From IMG/VR virus record IMGVR_UViG_3300042870_001850, positions 1 through 64,000 of that record: DNA of 64,000 bases; one strand, written 5' to 3'. Below are positions 20,501 to 27,958 of this stretch, in pieces. Below the pieces are notes generated by a model. That model was not told the origin of the DNA. It ran no database searches and saw only the letters and a list, made by a program, of their open reading frames with translations. Position 1 is the stretch's first letter; the number at the start of each line of letters is the position of its first letter. This stretch comes from a virus. A program made the position numbers and the translations under genes.

Positions 20501-20916
20501 CTTCAGCAGAAGAAGCAGCACTTGTTGCAGCAGTAACAGACGCGCCAGATGAAGTAAAGAATGCATTCGAAGAAACAATTGACATCTTTGCTGAAGGCCT
20601 CGATGAGTACGTAGCTATTGGTTCTCAGGTTGACGTAGGAACACGTAGAAGCCTTATCGCAGCCTCTGCCGCAGTATCAACCCTGACAGCAGCCGGCGCG
20701 GCTGGAGCAGCATCTGGAGGCTCTGGAGGACCATCTTCGAACGGTGGTGGCGGTAACGGCGGCGGCAATGGCGGCGGTAATGGAAACACCGAAGGCCGCA
20801 GTAAAAAAGAAGAAGAAGGCGAGCAAGAAGCCTCTGGTGAAATTGCTGGCCCAGAAGAAGACGAAAAGAAGAAACCCTTTACCCGTAATAGTATTTTCAA
20901 GTATCAGGAGAACTAA
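17566..20916 (+). CDS. Large secreted/surface beta-helix protein with Thr-run linker
   Basis: 1116 aa. A basic N-terminus and hydrophobic segment (about 25-46, GSWVIIPSILIALASAF) look like a signal peptide or anchor. Then come a beta-sandwich-like region (FEDGTLTGWDKGSQ), a CSLREA-like segment (LDDTTSDGTLRWAITQAN, about 330), and a right-handed beta-helix of NSTFTNN-type rungs (about 440-620). These are followed by a Thr-run linker (about 635-660) and a Pro/Thr/Glu-rich linker. Residues 775-1000 are helical repeats with the core VFDGPLSxEQFxxA. A Gly/Asn linker and charged tail end the protein. Known members of these folds are adhesins or tail spikes; this one may be a virion spike or a protein displayed on the host. 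Translationally close to the membrane protein downstream. Confidence 0.7.
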   Translation: MNHRGTRGGERFGRNKIIRVRKGSWVIIPSILIALASAFTPLGLVANATGNTVSIPNAGFEDGTLTGWDKGSQTGTLGASITGSGTGVTVFTGSRTFTYGASSWTFSPNNATYAALLQPKGEQTFTQSTAALGLSGNQTSEITQTLSSQATTTGLGNGNPTDAAWITREVELTAGVTYTMSWNYMATDYVPFNDGSITSLVPVTVASTPAITVNNFNKSYALLGFTNPGTGDYSTGSYGSTGWQISTYEVSVSGTYKLGFAVFNLDDTSLSPVLMIDSEIGTTQQCSQNGSCQTFGGVEANNDTAPTLPPTTTTEPVPTTTTTTLPPATSLEVTSLDDTTSDGTLRWAITQANAQSGGIYDSITFASGLVGTITLTSDLPAITASVSITGNGITSTIIDGNGLYRPIYNNGQRTIAISNMTLKNGKVATGGLAWTNQGTFTVTSVKFSNTQQYAWHQQNQTVTTFNSCIFANNYAGIRSDYGSTPTTKSLTDSDYQNRVYVNNSQFLNNTYGLATERFTKIENSTFTNNTVSAAQLQGLNRHQVYNSTFTNNGTGVSLFSYIPAGWTPGADNQLVEGNTFTENGIAINVNNYFNNGAKSYNGVYANSWSTSTNNTFDNNTNIYAGSDFVIGNNTVVTTTTTTTTTTTTSTTTTTTTTVPEVPTGTTTTTEPAVVPPPVETIPTENTTVSIPELDPNPVATPEPETTVTTISPTTTTLIETIFNPVEVTPVETPTSEGNTEGDGPATSIPQYAPEQETTTQTDEPPLVVPEAIQDAADTAVADIFDGPMSNAGLANAVDDLVADAETPEALTAVVNSLLDQELTDTQFSTVIDSVFDGPMSDENFSAAVDAVFADTSTLSDEQFDTAVQAVFDGPLSTEQFGDALEAVFSEPISDEKFDAIIDAVLDEPLSDEQFAEVVGVLESDAVSEEQVAAAVDSILENEVTAEQATDLATSEKVLESIDADQAAEIFDAVAVDELTSAEEAALVAAVTDAPDEVKNAFEETIDIFAEGLDEYVAIGSQVDVGTRRSLIAASAAVSTLTAAGAAGAASGGSGGPSSNGGGGNGGGNGGGNGNTEGRSKKEEEGEQEASGEIAGPEEDEKKKPFTRNSIFKYQEN

Positions 20917-20918
20917 CC

Positions 20919-21116
20919 ATGAAAAGAAAATTCAGCCCCATTGGATTCATCAAGAAGTTTGCAGACGAGACAGCCGCTTTGGCTTTCACGCTTGCAGGAA
21001 GCACCGTTGTGTTTGTCACCCTCTCGGGTCAAACACGCAAGATTGCTATCATTGCAACAGGAGTAGCTCTTCTTGTTCATTACATCCGTGTAATGGCCAA
21101 GAACGATATGGACTAA
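20919..21116 (+). CDS. Small membrane protein (65 aa)
   Basis: Basic N-terminus (MKRKFSPIGFIKKF) and two hydrophobic segments (ALAFTLAGSTVVFVTL and IAIIATGVALLVHYI). Starts 2 nt after the surface-protein stop with AGGAGAACTAACC as ribosome-binding site, so it is probably made together with it, perhaps as a membrane partner. Family not recognised. Confidence 0.7.
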   Translation: MKRKFSPIGFIKKFADETAALAFTLAGSTVVFVTLSGQTRKIAIIATGVALLVHYIRVMAKNDMD

Positions 21117-21125
21117 AATACAGCC

Positions 21126-21536
21126 ATGTATGAATACCATGTAAAGAAAGTCACCAAGATCGTTGACGGTGACACCATCGATGTTGAAATAGATCTTGGA
21201 TTTGACATTTCATTCTCGTCTCGAGTTCGCCTTGCTGGTATTGACACCCCTGAGTCACGCACAAAAGACTTAGCAGAAAAAACTCTTGGCCTTGAAGTAA
21301 AAGACAAGCTAAAGCATCTTATTGAAGGTGCTAAATCAATTGTAATTAAGACAGAAAAGATGGACAGCTCAGAGAAGTACGGCCGTATCCTCGGCTGGCT
21401 CTATCTTGACGGTGCAGAGACTTCTGTCAACGAAGCTCTTATCGCTGGAGGGTACGCATGGGGCTACATGGGCGATACCAAAGTAAAAGACTTTGAAGCT
21501 CTTCGCGCTCAGCGAATCAAAAGCGGCACAGCGTAA
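21126..21536 (+). CDS. Thermonuclease (SNase)-like protein
   Basis: 136 aa. VDGDTIDVEIDLGF, RVRLAGIDTPESR and KYGRILGWLYL contain the Asp, Arg, Glu and Arg catalytic positions of staphylococcal-nuclease-type enzymes; the protein is essentially the OB-fold domain alone with no signal peptide. Probably degrades DNA or RNA in the cell (host DNA breakdown or nucleotide recycling). ATG is 6 nt after TAAAAT, so likely leaderless. Confidence 0.85.
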   Translation: MYEYHVKKVTKIVDGDTIDVEIDLGFDISFSSRVRLAGIDTPESRTKDLAEKTLGLEVKDKLKHLIEGAKSIVIKTEKMDSSEKYGRILGWLYLDGAETSVNEALIAGGYAWGYMGDTKVKDFEALRAQRIKSGTA

Positions 21537-21611
21537 ATCGTTGTATTGACGCAGTTGAAGAATGCCCAAGAGAATGCATTTTTATAGAGCCCTGAGGCGT
21601 ATAATAAATGT

Positions 21612-22286
21612 ATGGCAAAACCACGCGTAATCATTCTAGCCGCTGGCGATGGCGAACGCTGGAAAAACTTTCGTGGCACGCCAAAGCACCTAACAAAGGT
21701 TGAAAACAAAGTTCTGCTAGAGCGCACATGTGAGCAGTTCTTAAAGTACACCGACGATGTCTGTGTTATCGGATTAGATAACAGGTACCAAGTTGAAGGT
21801 ACAAGTCTTTATGTCATCAAGGCGCAGAACACTCACTGGAAAGACGCATCAAAGTTCTTGTCATCTAAGAATCTGTGGCTGAGAGATGGCAGAACAATTC
21901 TTGTCTTTGGCGATGTCTACTTTACTAGCGAAGCTGTCAAGACAATCATGAAGAACAATGACCCATTCAAGTTCTTCTTACGCACTGGTCCAAATGAACA
22001 AACAGGCGCTCGCTGGAAAGAAATCTTTGCGCTGTCGTTTGATCAAACAATGGCGCCAAAGATCGGGCAGAACCTTTTGTATCTGACATCGAGGGGTCAG
22101 GTAGACATTCAAGCAGGCTGGGCACTGTACCGCTATATGATTGGCACAACAGCAAACGGTCTATTTAACAATCCTTATTTCATCGAGATCAACGACTGGA
22201 CAGAAGACTTTGACTTCCCAGAAGATCTTGAAATCTGGGAAGCGCATCGCGCTCGTCGGGCTGAAAACGCAGCTAAACTCGCGTAG
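21612..22286 (+). CDS. Nucleotidyltransferase (sugar-1-phosphate type)
   Basis: 224 aa. VIILAAGDGERWKNFRGTPK is the L-A-A-G-x-G-x-R signature of NTP-transferases that form NDP-sugars. ILVFGDVYFTS supplies the conserved G-D. ATG is 6 nt after TATAAT (21600-21605) with no ribosome-binding site, so likely leaderless. May provide activated sugar for the glycosyltransferase at 15.5 kb. Substrate unknown. Confidence 0.75.
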   Translation: MAKPRVIILAAGDGERWKNFRGTPKHLTKVENKVLLERTCEQFLKYTDDVCVIGLDNRYQVEGTSLYVIKAQNTHWKDASKFLSSKNLWLRDGRTILVFGDVYFTSEAVKTIMKNNDPFKFFLRTGPNEQTGARWKEIFALSFDQTMAPKIGQNLLYLTSRGQVDIQAGWALYRYMIGTTANGLFNNPYFIEINDWTEDFDFPEDLEIWEAHRARRAENAAKLA

Positions 22287-22333
22287 CCAACCAGTCTACG
22301 CTGGCCACGTTGCTAGCAGATATAGTTGCGTAC

Positions 22334-23014
22334 ATGAACTTAAACCTCAATACGTGGCAAAGCGACGGTGTAGTGATTGTTCGCGGTCTCGCAGAAGAAC
22401 ACCTTATGACTGCGTACGAGGATTTATTCTTGGCAGAGCACACAGATACCAGCGGAAACATTAACTATTTAGGGTGGCTTGAGCAAGATCCGCATCTTGG
22501 CCGAAAAGAAATACTTGATCTTTTTTGCACAGGCAGCATCGCAGAAAGTGCAAATCAAATAAGTAACACTGTAACTCTTCAGTCAGTTCTTACAACATGG
22601 ATTTCTCCTGAACTGCGATGGCACCAAGACATTAGAGTGTCTTTCCCTGACAAAAACCCACGGTACTTTGGCGCATGGGTTGCATTAGACAGAATAACAG
22701 TAGAATCAGGACCTTTTTCAGCAGTACCAGGATCTCATCTGTGGGATTTTGACATAGAAGAATTACACAAAAGCACAGCAAATTACTATGAAGAACGGTT
22801 CTTTGAAGAGCAGATTGTTGCAAGAGCAGCAGAACCGCTAGTCTGTCTTCTTGATCGAGGCGATGTTGTGTTCTGGGGCGGATACACTGTCCATTCCGCT
22901 ATGTGGGCAGCTCCTGGTGCAACGCGCAAGTGCGTGATTGGCCACTACGCTGAGCCAGAAGACAAGCCCGTTGTAAAACACGGAATCGGGTCATACTTAA
23001 GTTTCAACAGATAG
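22334..23014 (+). CDS. PhyH-like 2OG-Fe(II) dioxygenase
   Basis: 226 aa from ATG 22334, 7 nt after TATAGT (an upstream TTG is less likely). Phytanoyl-CoA dioxygenase layout: H97-Q-D99 iron ligands in RWHQDIRV, ESGPFSAVPGSHLW, then GDVVFWGGYTVHS with the distal His at about 187 and an Arg in TRKCVIGHY for 2-oxoglutarate. Hydroxylates a small molecule or side chain using O2 and 2-oxoglutarate. Related in type to the gene at 37.0-37.8 kb. Confidence 0.85.
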   Translation: MNLNLNTWQSDGVVIVRGLAEEHLMTAYEDLFLAEHTDTSGNINYLGWLEQDPHLGRKEILDLFCTGSIAESANQISNTVTLQSVLTTWISPELRWHQDIRVSFPDKNPRYFGAWVALDRITVESGPFSAVPGSHLWDFDIEELHKSTANYYEERFFEEQIVARAAEPLVCLLDRGDVVFWGGYTVHSAMWAAPGATRKCVIGHYAEPEDKPVVKHGIGSYLSFNR

Positions 23015-23044
23015 TTTTTTGCTGATCACACTTTTTAATTTATC

Positions 23045-23055
23045 GTTGTTATAAT
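23045..23055 (+). promoter_or_regulatory. Plus-strand promoter with half of the left-arm element
   Basis: GTTGTTATAAT reproduces the right half of the left-arm repeated element but lacks CTAAA, on the plus strand ahead of the 159-aa HTH gene. The gene itself has ACAGGAGCAAA as ribosome-binding site. Confidence 0.55.
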
Positions 23056-23100
23056 CGCAACTGTACATGTGTAACCACACATTAGATCTACAGGAGCAAA

Positions 23101-23580
23101 ATGACAAAGTCGGAATTAGTAACGCAGTACGCAGAGAAGATTAAACCGCTACTGCCACTTGCAAAGAAAGCCTATGGCTCAAGGACACAGGTAACGCCCG
23201 CGCACATAGCAAGCCAAGAGTACACGCAGTTACTTGTTGCGTTTGCAGAGCAAGGCGGAAGTCTATTACAGCTAGCAAAAGAACTTGATGTTGCGTACTC
23301 CGGTATGCGTCGTCGCATCTTCACGTCTGGCACAACACTTCCGTCAAACGCGCAGACAAAGCGCAGACTGACACCAGATCAAATCAATGAAGCAGTACTT
23401 CGCGTAGCTACTGCTAAGAGTAAAGGCACCCAAGAGTATCATGCGCAATTGTCGTATGAATACTACGAAACAGGTGTATCACTCGGTGCACTTGCTAAAG
23501 GTCTTGGCATCACAAATGCAGCACCGCTATATTACGGAATCAACCGACACTCAATGCGACAGGCGAATCAGCTGTCATGA
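23101..23580 (+). CDS. HTH-containing protein (159 aa)
   Basis: Two helix-turn-helix-like segments: LLQLAKELDVAYSGMRRRIF (about 57-76) and GVSLGALAKGLGITNAAPLY (about 129-148). Probably a DNA-binding protein or regulator. First of a tightly packed run of seven plus-strand genes linked by ATGA overlaps. Confidence 0.65.
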   Translation: MTKSELVTQYAEKIKPLLPLAKKAYGSRTQVTPAHIASQEYTQLLVAFAEQGGSLLQLAKELDVAYSGMRRRIFTSGTTLPSNAQTKRRLTPDQINEAVLRVATAKSKGTQEYHAQLSYEYYETGVSLGALAKGLGITNAAPLYYGINRHSMRQANQLS

Positions 23581-23744
23581 TGCCGCAGACAGCTCATGGA
23601 AATAAAGAAAGAGCAATAGTACGCGCACTAACAAGTCGTGGAGTTGTTCTATGGGACGGAATTCCCGAGCGTATTATTGAAGAACTACACAACAGCGGCT
23701 ATAAAATCAAAAAGCGTAAAAGAGTAAAAAGAAAACAAACATGA
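23577..23744 (+). CDS. Small basic protein (55 aa)
   Basis: Starts MMPQTAHGNKERAIVRALTS and ends in a Lys/Arg tail (KIKKRKRVKRKQT). The LWDGIPERIIEELHNSG centre looks like a short helix-turn-helix. Overlaps upstream and downstream frames as ATGA, which supports it as a gene. Confidence 0.6.
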   Translation: MMPQTAHGNKERAIVRALTSRGVVLWDGIPERIIEELHNSGYKIKKRKRVKRKQT

Positions 23745-23824
23745 GTACGCTCCTATACAACATCGCAGGCTGCGTCGTCCTTGTCGGAATCGTTTGGATG
23801 TTCTGGTGGACAAGACCAAAATGA
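23741..23824 (+). CDS. 27-aa membrane peptide
   Basis: Frame opens MSTLLYNIAGCVVLVGIVWM and ends FWWTRPK: a single transmembrane helix. Both ends overlap neighbours as ATGA, so translation by coupling is likely. Confidence 0.55.
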   Translation: MSTLLYNIAGCVVLVGIVWMFWWTRPK

Positions 23825-23964
23825 AAGACCAAGACCTCGTGCAGCGGCTGCTCTCCGCGTATGATGACATGCGCACAGGCTCTCGTAGCGATCTAAAAGA
23901 TGCCGCTGATGAAATAACTACACTTCGCAAGAAACTAAAAGAATGCGAGAATCGCAATGAATGA
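23821..23964 (+). CDS. Short coiled-coil protein (47 aa)
   Basis: Starts MKDQDLVQRLLSAYDDMRTG and continues as a charged amphipathic helix (EITTLRKKLKECENR). ATGA overlap upstream and an 8-nt overlap downstream. Function unknown. Confidence 0.6.
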   Translation: MKDQDLVQRLLSAYDDMRTGSRSDLKDAADEITTLRKKLKECENRNE

Positions 23965-24337
23965 ATACCAATCTCTAGCGCCATACATGCTCGAAAAGGA
24001 TCCTGGTTACAGGATTGACTGCGGCCCCGGCTGGAAAGCGATTGTGCTTGACTGCCATGAGAAACTTTTAGCAATAGACCCAGACTATAAGATTTTGCAA
24101 ATCAAGCAAAAGTTTAATGGACTGCGGTACTACTTTGCGTCAGACAGCGATAGGAAACAAGAGATGCTTGCAATCACTCAGAAGTATGAAACGCTGTCAT
24201 TTAGTATTGACGAACAGACAGGCGCACAGGTTGCACCAAAAGATCCTGACTCAGAAATAGAACGCTTAAACGTAGTAATCATAAATAAGACTGCCGACAA
24301 TCAGTACTACCAAGCACTGCAGCGGGAGACTTACTAA
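23957..24337 (+). CDS. Conserved-type hypothetical protein (126 aa)
   Basis: The core CGPGWKAIVLDCHEKLLAID followed by DYKILQIKQKFNGLRYYF resembles small proteins common in phages and plasmids (GW-x-x-L-x-x-x-H-x-x-L-x-x-x-DP with a K-FG-LRYY block); their function is unknown. Confidence 0.7.
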   Translation: MNEYQSLAPYMLEKDPGYRIDCGPGWKAIVLDCHEKLLAIDPDYKILQIKQKFNGLRYYFASDSDRKQEMLAITQKYETLSFSIDEQTGAQVAPKDPDSEIERLNVVIINKTADNQYYQALQRETY

Positions 24338-24540
24338 TGATGTACCCAATCGTTTACATTTTTGGACTTTTCTCCGGATACCTTTTCTACTATTGGTGGA
24401 TTAAGCCAGACATTAACGAACTAAAAGCAAAAGTAAGAAAGCACGAAGCACTTCGGGAAGCACGTCTACAGCGCGGAATAGATTTACTAAGAAAGACTAG
24501 AGCTCTGCAAGGAATAGATATAGATGGTGACGATGCCTGA
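24337..24540 (+). CDS. Membrane-anchored coiled-coil protein (67 aa)
   Basis: N-terminal transmembrane helix (YIFGLFSGYLFYYWWI) followed by a Lys/Glu/Arg coiled coil. Start overlaps the preceding stop (TAATGATG region). Spanin-like topology is possible but unproven. Confidence 0.6.
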   Translation: MMYPIVYIFGLFSGYLFYYWWIKPDINELKAKVRKHEALREARLQRGIDLLRKTRALQGIDIDGDDA

Positions 24541-24832
24541 TTTTTACGAAATGCGTAAAGCAGTGCTAAACGCAGACAAACGCTTTATCTTTGAAAATAA
24601 TGTCTCTGAACGTCTAAACAAAGAATACAAAGTTGAAATGAACTACACAAATATATACAGAACAGTCTATGAATCGCTAAAGCGTGATAGGTATAAGCAC
24701 GAAGAGTTACACTCGGCTTCAATAAGAATCACAGACGCTATATGGGAACTGCTCATTATGTGCAAAGAAGACAACGGCCTGCCTGAGACTGCAGGAACAA
24801 TTGTTGACTCAGTTCTGAAGATTCTTAACTGA
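24533..24832 (+). CDS. Hypothetical helical protein (99 aa)
   Basis: Start chosen at ATG 24533 (MPDFYEMRKAVLNADKRFIF); a GTG at 24524 would add three residues. Charged and helical, no motif recognised. Ends convergently with the WhiB gene, overlapping its 3' end by 24 nt. Confidence 0.6.
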   Translation: MPDFYEMRKAVLNADKRFIFENNVSERLNKEYKVEMNYTNIYRTVYESLKRDRYKHEELHSASIRITDAIWELLIMCKEDNGLPETAGTIVDSVLKILN

Positions 24833-25129
24833 CCTCTGCCGCCTAGCGCGGTCTCTACGATGCAGCACCGGATCTTTCAGATATCCAATAGCGTATCTTT
24901 GATCCTCGGACTCGCCACCCCAAAAACCGTGCTCACCGTTCCTACGCGCGTACTCTCTACATTCATATGCAACAGTGCACTTCGCGCATATAGCCGCGGC
25001 TTTCTTTTCTTTCAAACGTTTGTCTACTGGCTTGTCAGTTGTGTCCGCAAAGAACAACTTAGACTGTCCCTTGCAGTTAGCTTCTTCAAACCACTCAATG
25101 TCATTGTCCATCGTTCGTATGTTTTGCAT
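24809..25129 (-). CDS. WhiB-family Fe-S transcription factor
   Basis: 106 aa from the preferred ATG 25129 (in-frame alternatives at 25147 and 25111). Four Cys ligands: ANCKG, then ICAKCTVAYEC with C-x2-C-x5-C spacing, followed by GFWGGESEDQR, the G-[IVF]-W-G-G turn that defines the family. WhiB-like proteins are confined to Actinobacteria and their phages, bind a 4Fe-4S cluster and act with the principal sigma factor. Phage copies are known to downregulate host WhiB2 or block superinfection; the role here is inferred. The start overlaps a perfect palindrome. Confidence 0.9.
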   Translation of the reverse strand: MQNIRTMDNDIEWFEEANCKGQSKLFFADTTDKPVDKRLKEKKAAAICAKCTVAYECREYARRNGEHGFWGGESEDQRYAIGYLKDPVLHRRDRARRQRSVKNLQN

Positions 25130-25148
25130 GATACAAAATTGTATCATG
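25127..25148 (-). promoter_or_regulatory. Palindromic operator over WhiB -10 and start
   Basis: CATGATACAA/TTGTATCATG, a perfect 10-bp inverted repeat with 2-nt centre. It contains TACAAT on the minus strand as a possible -10 and the candidate start codons. A regulator bound here would block WhiB expression, possibly WhiB itself. Confidence 0.55.
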
Positions 25149-25177
25149 GTGACTTACTAAAATGAAGTTGAATGATC

Positions 25178-25333
25178 TTAATTATTAGTTAGTTTTTGTC
25201 TAACATCAAGAAGTAAGTCTGATATTTCAGATGCAGATACAAGAGTAGCATTTAACATATGAGAAAGCGCTTCGTCAATAATTAGTATAGCAGAGTTAAT
25301 GCACTCTTCAGCTTCAGCGCTAATTGTCATCAT
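25178..25333 (-). CDS. Small helical protein (51 aa)
   Basis: Frame opens MMTISAEAEECINSAILIID and continues as an amphipathic helix pair ending RQKLTNN. ATG 25333 lies 6 nt after TAGAAT (leaderless pattern). Function unknown. Confidence 0.5.
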   Translation of the reverse strand: MMTISAEAEECINSAILIIDEALSHMLNATLVSASEISDLLLDVRQKLTNN

Positions 25334-25349
25334 AGTAGCATTCTACTAC

Positions 25350-25589
25350 TTACGCTTGCTTTTTCTCTACCTTTGCAAAGACAGCATTGATTTCTGCAAC
25401 TGACAATTTGCCGTCATCCAAGAATGCGCGACTGAGTCCTTCGACAACAACTGCGACTCCTGCAATGCCTGCCATAAAGCACGCTTTATACAAAGGCACT
25501 CCTGCAATTGCACCAGCGCCAATGACGCCTAAACCACTTGCAGCGAATGTAGCAACAATTCGCAACACGATATTCTTAACTTGTTCCAT
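25350..25589 (-). CDS. Holin-like membrane protein (79 aa)
   Basis: Two hydrophobic helices (IVLRIVATFAASGLGVIGAG and ACFMAGIAGVAVVVE) followed by a soluble LDDGKLSVAEINAVF tail with an EF-hand-like DDGKLSVAEI loop. This layout is common in actinophage membrane proteins annotated as holins. AGGAGAGGTC precedes the ATG. No lysin is adjacent on this strand. Confidence 0.65.
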   Translation of the reverse strand: MEQVKNIVLRIVATFAASGLGVIGAGAIAGVPLYKACFMAGIAGVAVVVEGLSRAFLDDGKLSVAEINAVFAKVEKKQA

Positions 25590-25640
25590 GACCTCTCCTA
25601 GAGAATTCGCCCTCTCCAGGATATGGTCATTCTATCGCAT

Positions 25641-27686
25641 CTATTGGTTGTTCTTTATGAGCTTAATCTCACAAGCATCAGTTGTGCAGTACGCTTCTCC
25701 AATAGCATCGGCAGCCAGTCCACCATAGACTCCAGAGAAATCAATTGGGAAGAGTTTCATTGTCGCATCTGTGTATTCTTCTTCAGTGATCTGCGTGTAT
25801 GGCATTTGCGGATAAGTGAAGTTGCCCGAAGGTAAAAACGAAACAGTCTTAAGCTGGCCGTCATACATATGCAATACAGTCCCCACATGTTCTGACTCCG
25901 TCTCTGGATCAAATGAAATAGTTACCGATACAGAGTTGTCTGACCAGTACCGCTGAGCAACAGCAGCAAGTGACATCTTCTCAAAGATTGTTACATCGCG
26001 CTCTGCACGCTCTGCATCAGACTTAATTGGAAAGAACACAACGCTTGTTGTATCTGGCGACTCTGACGCCGGTTCAACTCGGTAGTTAGCCATCTTAAAT
26101 AGTGGCAACATTGGATCCTCGTTTGAAAAACGAATTGCACGGTTGAAGTACTTACCACCTGGAGTCCAGTGAACTCCTGGTGACTCACCAGCAAGAATTG
26201 AAACAGTACCTGATGGCTTGACTGTTGTCATCTTGATTGACTCACGAATACCTAACCACTCAGAATAGATGTTGTCATAATTCTTAATCGTGTTGTATCC
26301 AGTATCCATCCACTCGCGAAGAACTGGCAGACCGACACGGTCAGCAAAGTTAGCAACACCTGACATTGAAGTCCCAATGCGACGGTTTCGTTGCATGATT
26401 GCGTTTGTCTCTTCCCAGTGCGTCGGCAACAGCGTAACCGTCTTAGCATACAGATACGCAAACTTAAGTGTGCGCTTGTAGTCTTCAAGACTCTCATGAC
26501 GGTTTAGATACGTTTCAACAAGTGTGCAACACTCGTATGACTCAAGTGACTGCTCTGCACAAGGATTGTATCCAGCAACGCGCCAGTCCTTGTTGTTAGC
26601 AGGATCAGCAAGTCGTCCATACTCGCGTGACATGTCTAACCAAACAACACCAGGCTCACCATTGAGCGCGATGCCTTCAACAATTCCCGACAAATCTCTA
26701 CCAACACTTGTTTTGACAGAGTTGTTTGACATCCAACCCCACCCTTGCGAATCAGCATCATATGAGTTGCGCTCTGGAAACTTCTCTATGTTCTTAAGAT
26801 TCAAGAAGTCTTGATCGTCAAGGCGGCCAAGTAGCAACTCAGCAGAACGACGCACGTTACCAGATACTACGCACACTCCGATGAGGTTTCCAATATCAGC
26901 AATATCAACGCGGGTAAGTTTTTGTCCAGCACGTCCATTGAATGTACGGCGAATATGATTATGCAGTTTTTCAAGTGGCTCGTGTCCAGCAGCGGTTCCA
27001 CCAAATGTTGTAATAGGCGCTCCGAGCGGGCGAACCAGGCTGTAGTCAAACTTAATTGTATTCTGTTCAGGCTTTAAGTAAGAGTTAATTAGATGAGTCA
27101 TTGACTCAACCCAACCTTCACGAGTGTCAGGCACTTCGTAAACATAAACTGCAAGAGAGTTTGGCTCGTGAATCGTGAAGTCTTTATCTGCGCCAAGATC
27201 ATCAAAGCCAACACCAACACCAAGCATTGACGCTTCCATTAAAAAACCAAACGGCTTAGCAGGATTGTTCTTTGTCATCTCTGCAGTAGAAACAAATGCG
27301 CAGTTTTGCAATGCAGCAGAGTTTCTGTGTTTGTTAACGAGCTCTGTTCCCATAATCCAAAGTCCACGACCGGGCGGCGTCCACTTCAAATTAAACAAGC
27401 GATCAAAAGCTTCCTTTGCACTTGCTTGTGCCTTAGAGTCATTCCATGGAAGACGACTAGTTTTGCAATGATCTTTCTGCAAAGAATACATTCCATTGAT
27501 AACTCGCTCACAAACATCTGCCCAAGTTTCTTTTGTACCATCTTCTTTTAGACGAGAATACGTTCTTAAGAAAGTAATTTCTCCTACGGAGTTTCCTCCC
27601 GCGTCTCTGTATCCAAATGGCGCAAACTTATCTTTGTACCCGGAAACGAAGTCGTCAGTAAGACGGAAAGAGAATAAAGAAGACAC
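25641..27686 (-). CDS. Adenosylcobalamin-dependent (class II) ribonucleoside-triphosphate reductase
   Basis: 681 aa, the usual size of monomeric RTPR-type enzymes. Key segments are LQNCAFVSTAEM (first redox Cys), GNVRRSAELLLG, GYNPCAEQSLESYECC with the radical-site NPCAEQ motif, TTVKPSGTVSILAGESPGVH, and a C-terminal TTDAC pair for electron transfer. Makes dNTPs for phage replication and needs vitamin B12 but no small subunit. Starts with GTG 27686 behind AGGTGG. Confidence 0.92.
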   Translation of the reverse strand: MSSLFSFRLTDDFVSGYKDKFAPFGYRDAGGNSVGEITFLRTYSRLKEDGTKETWADVCERVINGMYSLQKDHCKTSRLPWNDSKAQASAKEAFDRLFNLKWTPPGRGLWIMGTELVNKHRNSAALQNCAFVSTAEMTKNNPAKPFGFLMEASMLGVGVGFDDLGADKDFTIHEPNSLAVYVYEVPDTREGWVESMTHLINSYLKPEQNTIKFDYSLVRPLGAPITTFGGTAAGHEPLEKLHNHIRRTFNGRAGQKLTRVDIADIGNLIGVCVVSGNVRRSAELLLGRLDDQDFLNLKNIEKFPERNSYDADSQGWGWMSNNSVKTSVGRDLSGIVEGIALNGEPGVVWLDMSREYGRLADPANNKDWRVAGYNPCAEQSLESYECCTLVETYLNRHESLEDYKRTLKFAYLYAKTVTLLPTHWEETNAIMQRNRRIGTSMSGVANFADRVGLPVLREWMDTGYNTIKNYDNIYSEWLGIRESIKMTTVKPSGTVSILAGESPGVHWTPGGKYFNRAIRFSNEDPMLPLFKMANYRVEPASESPDTTSVVFFPIKSDAERAERDVTIFEKMSLAAVAQRYWSDNSVSVTISFDPETESEHVGTVLHMYDGQLKTVSFLPSGNFTYPQMPYTQITEEEYTDATMKLFPIDFSGVYGGLAADAIGEAYCTTDACEIKLIKNNQ

Positions 27687-27724
27687 GGGCCCACCTAGCG
27701 TTTTATACGATTGTTGAAACCAAA

Positions 27725-27958
27725 TTATACTTGGTCATGGCCTGCTTCAGACAATCGAGAGTGTATCTCTCTGCATGAAGGACAGACTTGAAAATCATCT
27801 GGTGCACGACTTGGCACCCATATTTTTCCGCATAAAGCTATAACAGGTACACCTTCAACAAATGCTCTTGTTATTTCTTCTTTTTCAACATAGTGAGCAA
27901 ATCTGTCATGATCACCATTTATAGTAGAATGACCAGGTTTAAGAAAAGTGTCAGACAT
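27725..27958 (-). CDS. DUF3039-like zinc-ribbon protein (77 aa)
   Basis: Start set at MSDTFLKPGHSTINGDHDRF. The GDHDRFAHYVEKEEITRAFV, ALCGKIWVP, CPSCREIH sequence matches DUF3039, small zinc-binding proteins found widely in actinobacterial chromosomes. Possibly host-derived. Overlaps the upstream gene by 8 nt. Confidence 0.8.
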   Translation of the reverse strand: MSDTFLKPGHSTINGDHDRFAHYVEKEEITRAFVEGVPVIALCGKIWVPSRAPDDFQVCPSCREIHSRLSEAGHDQV

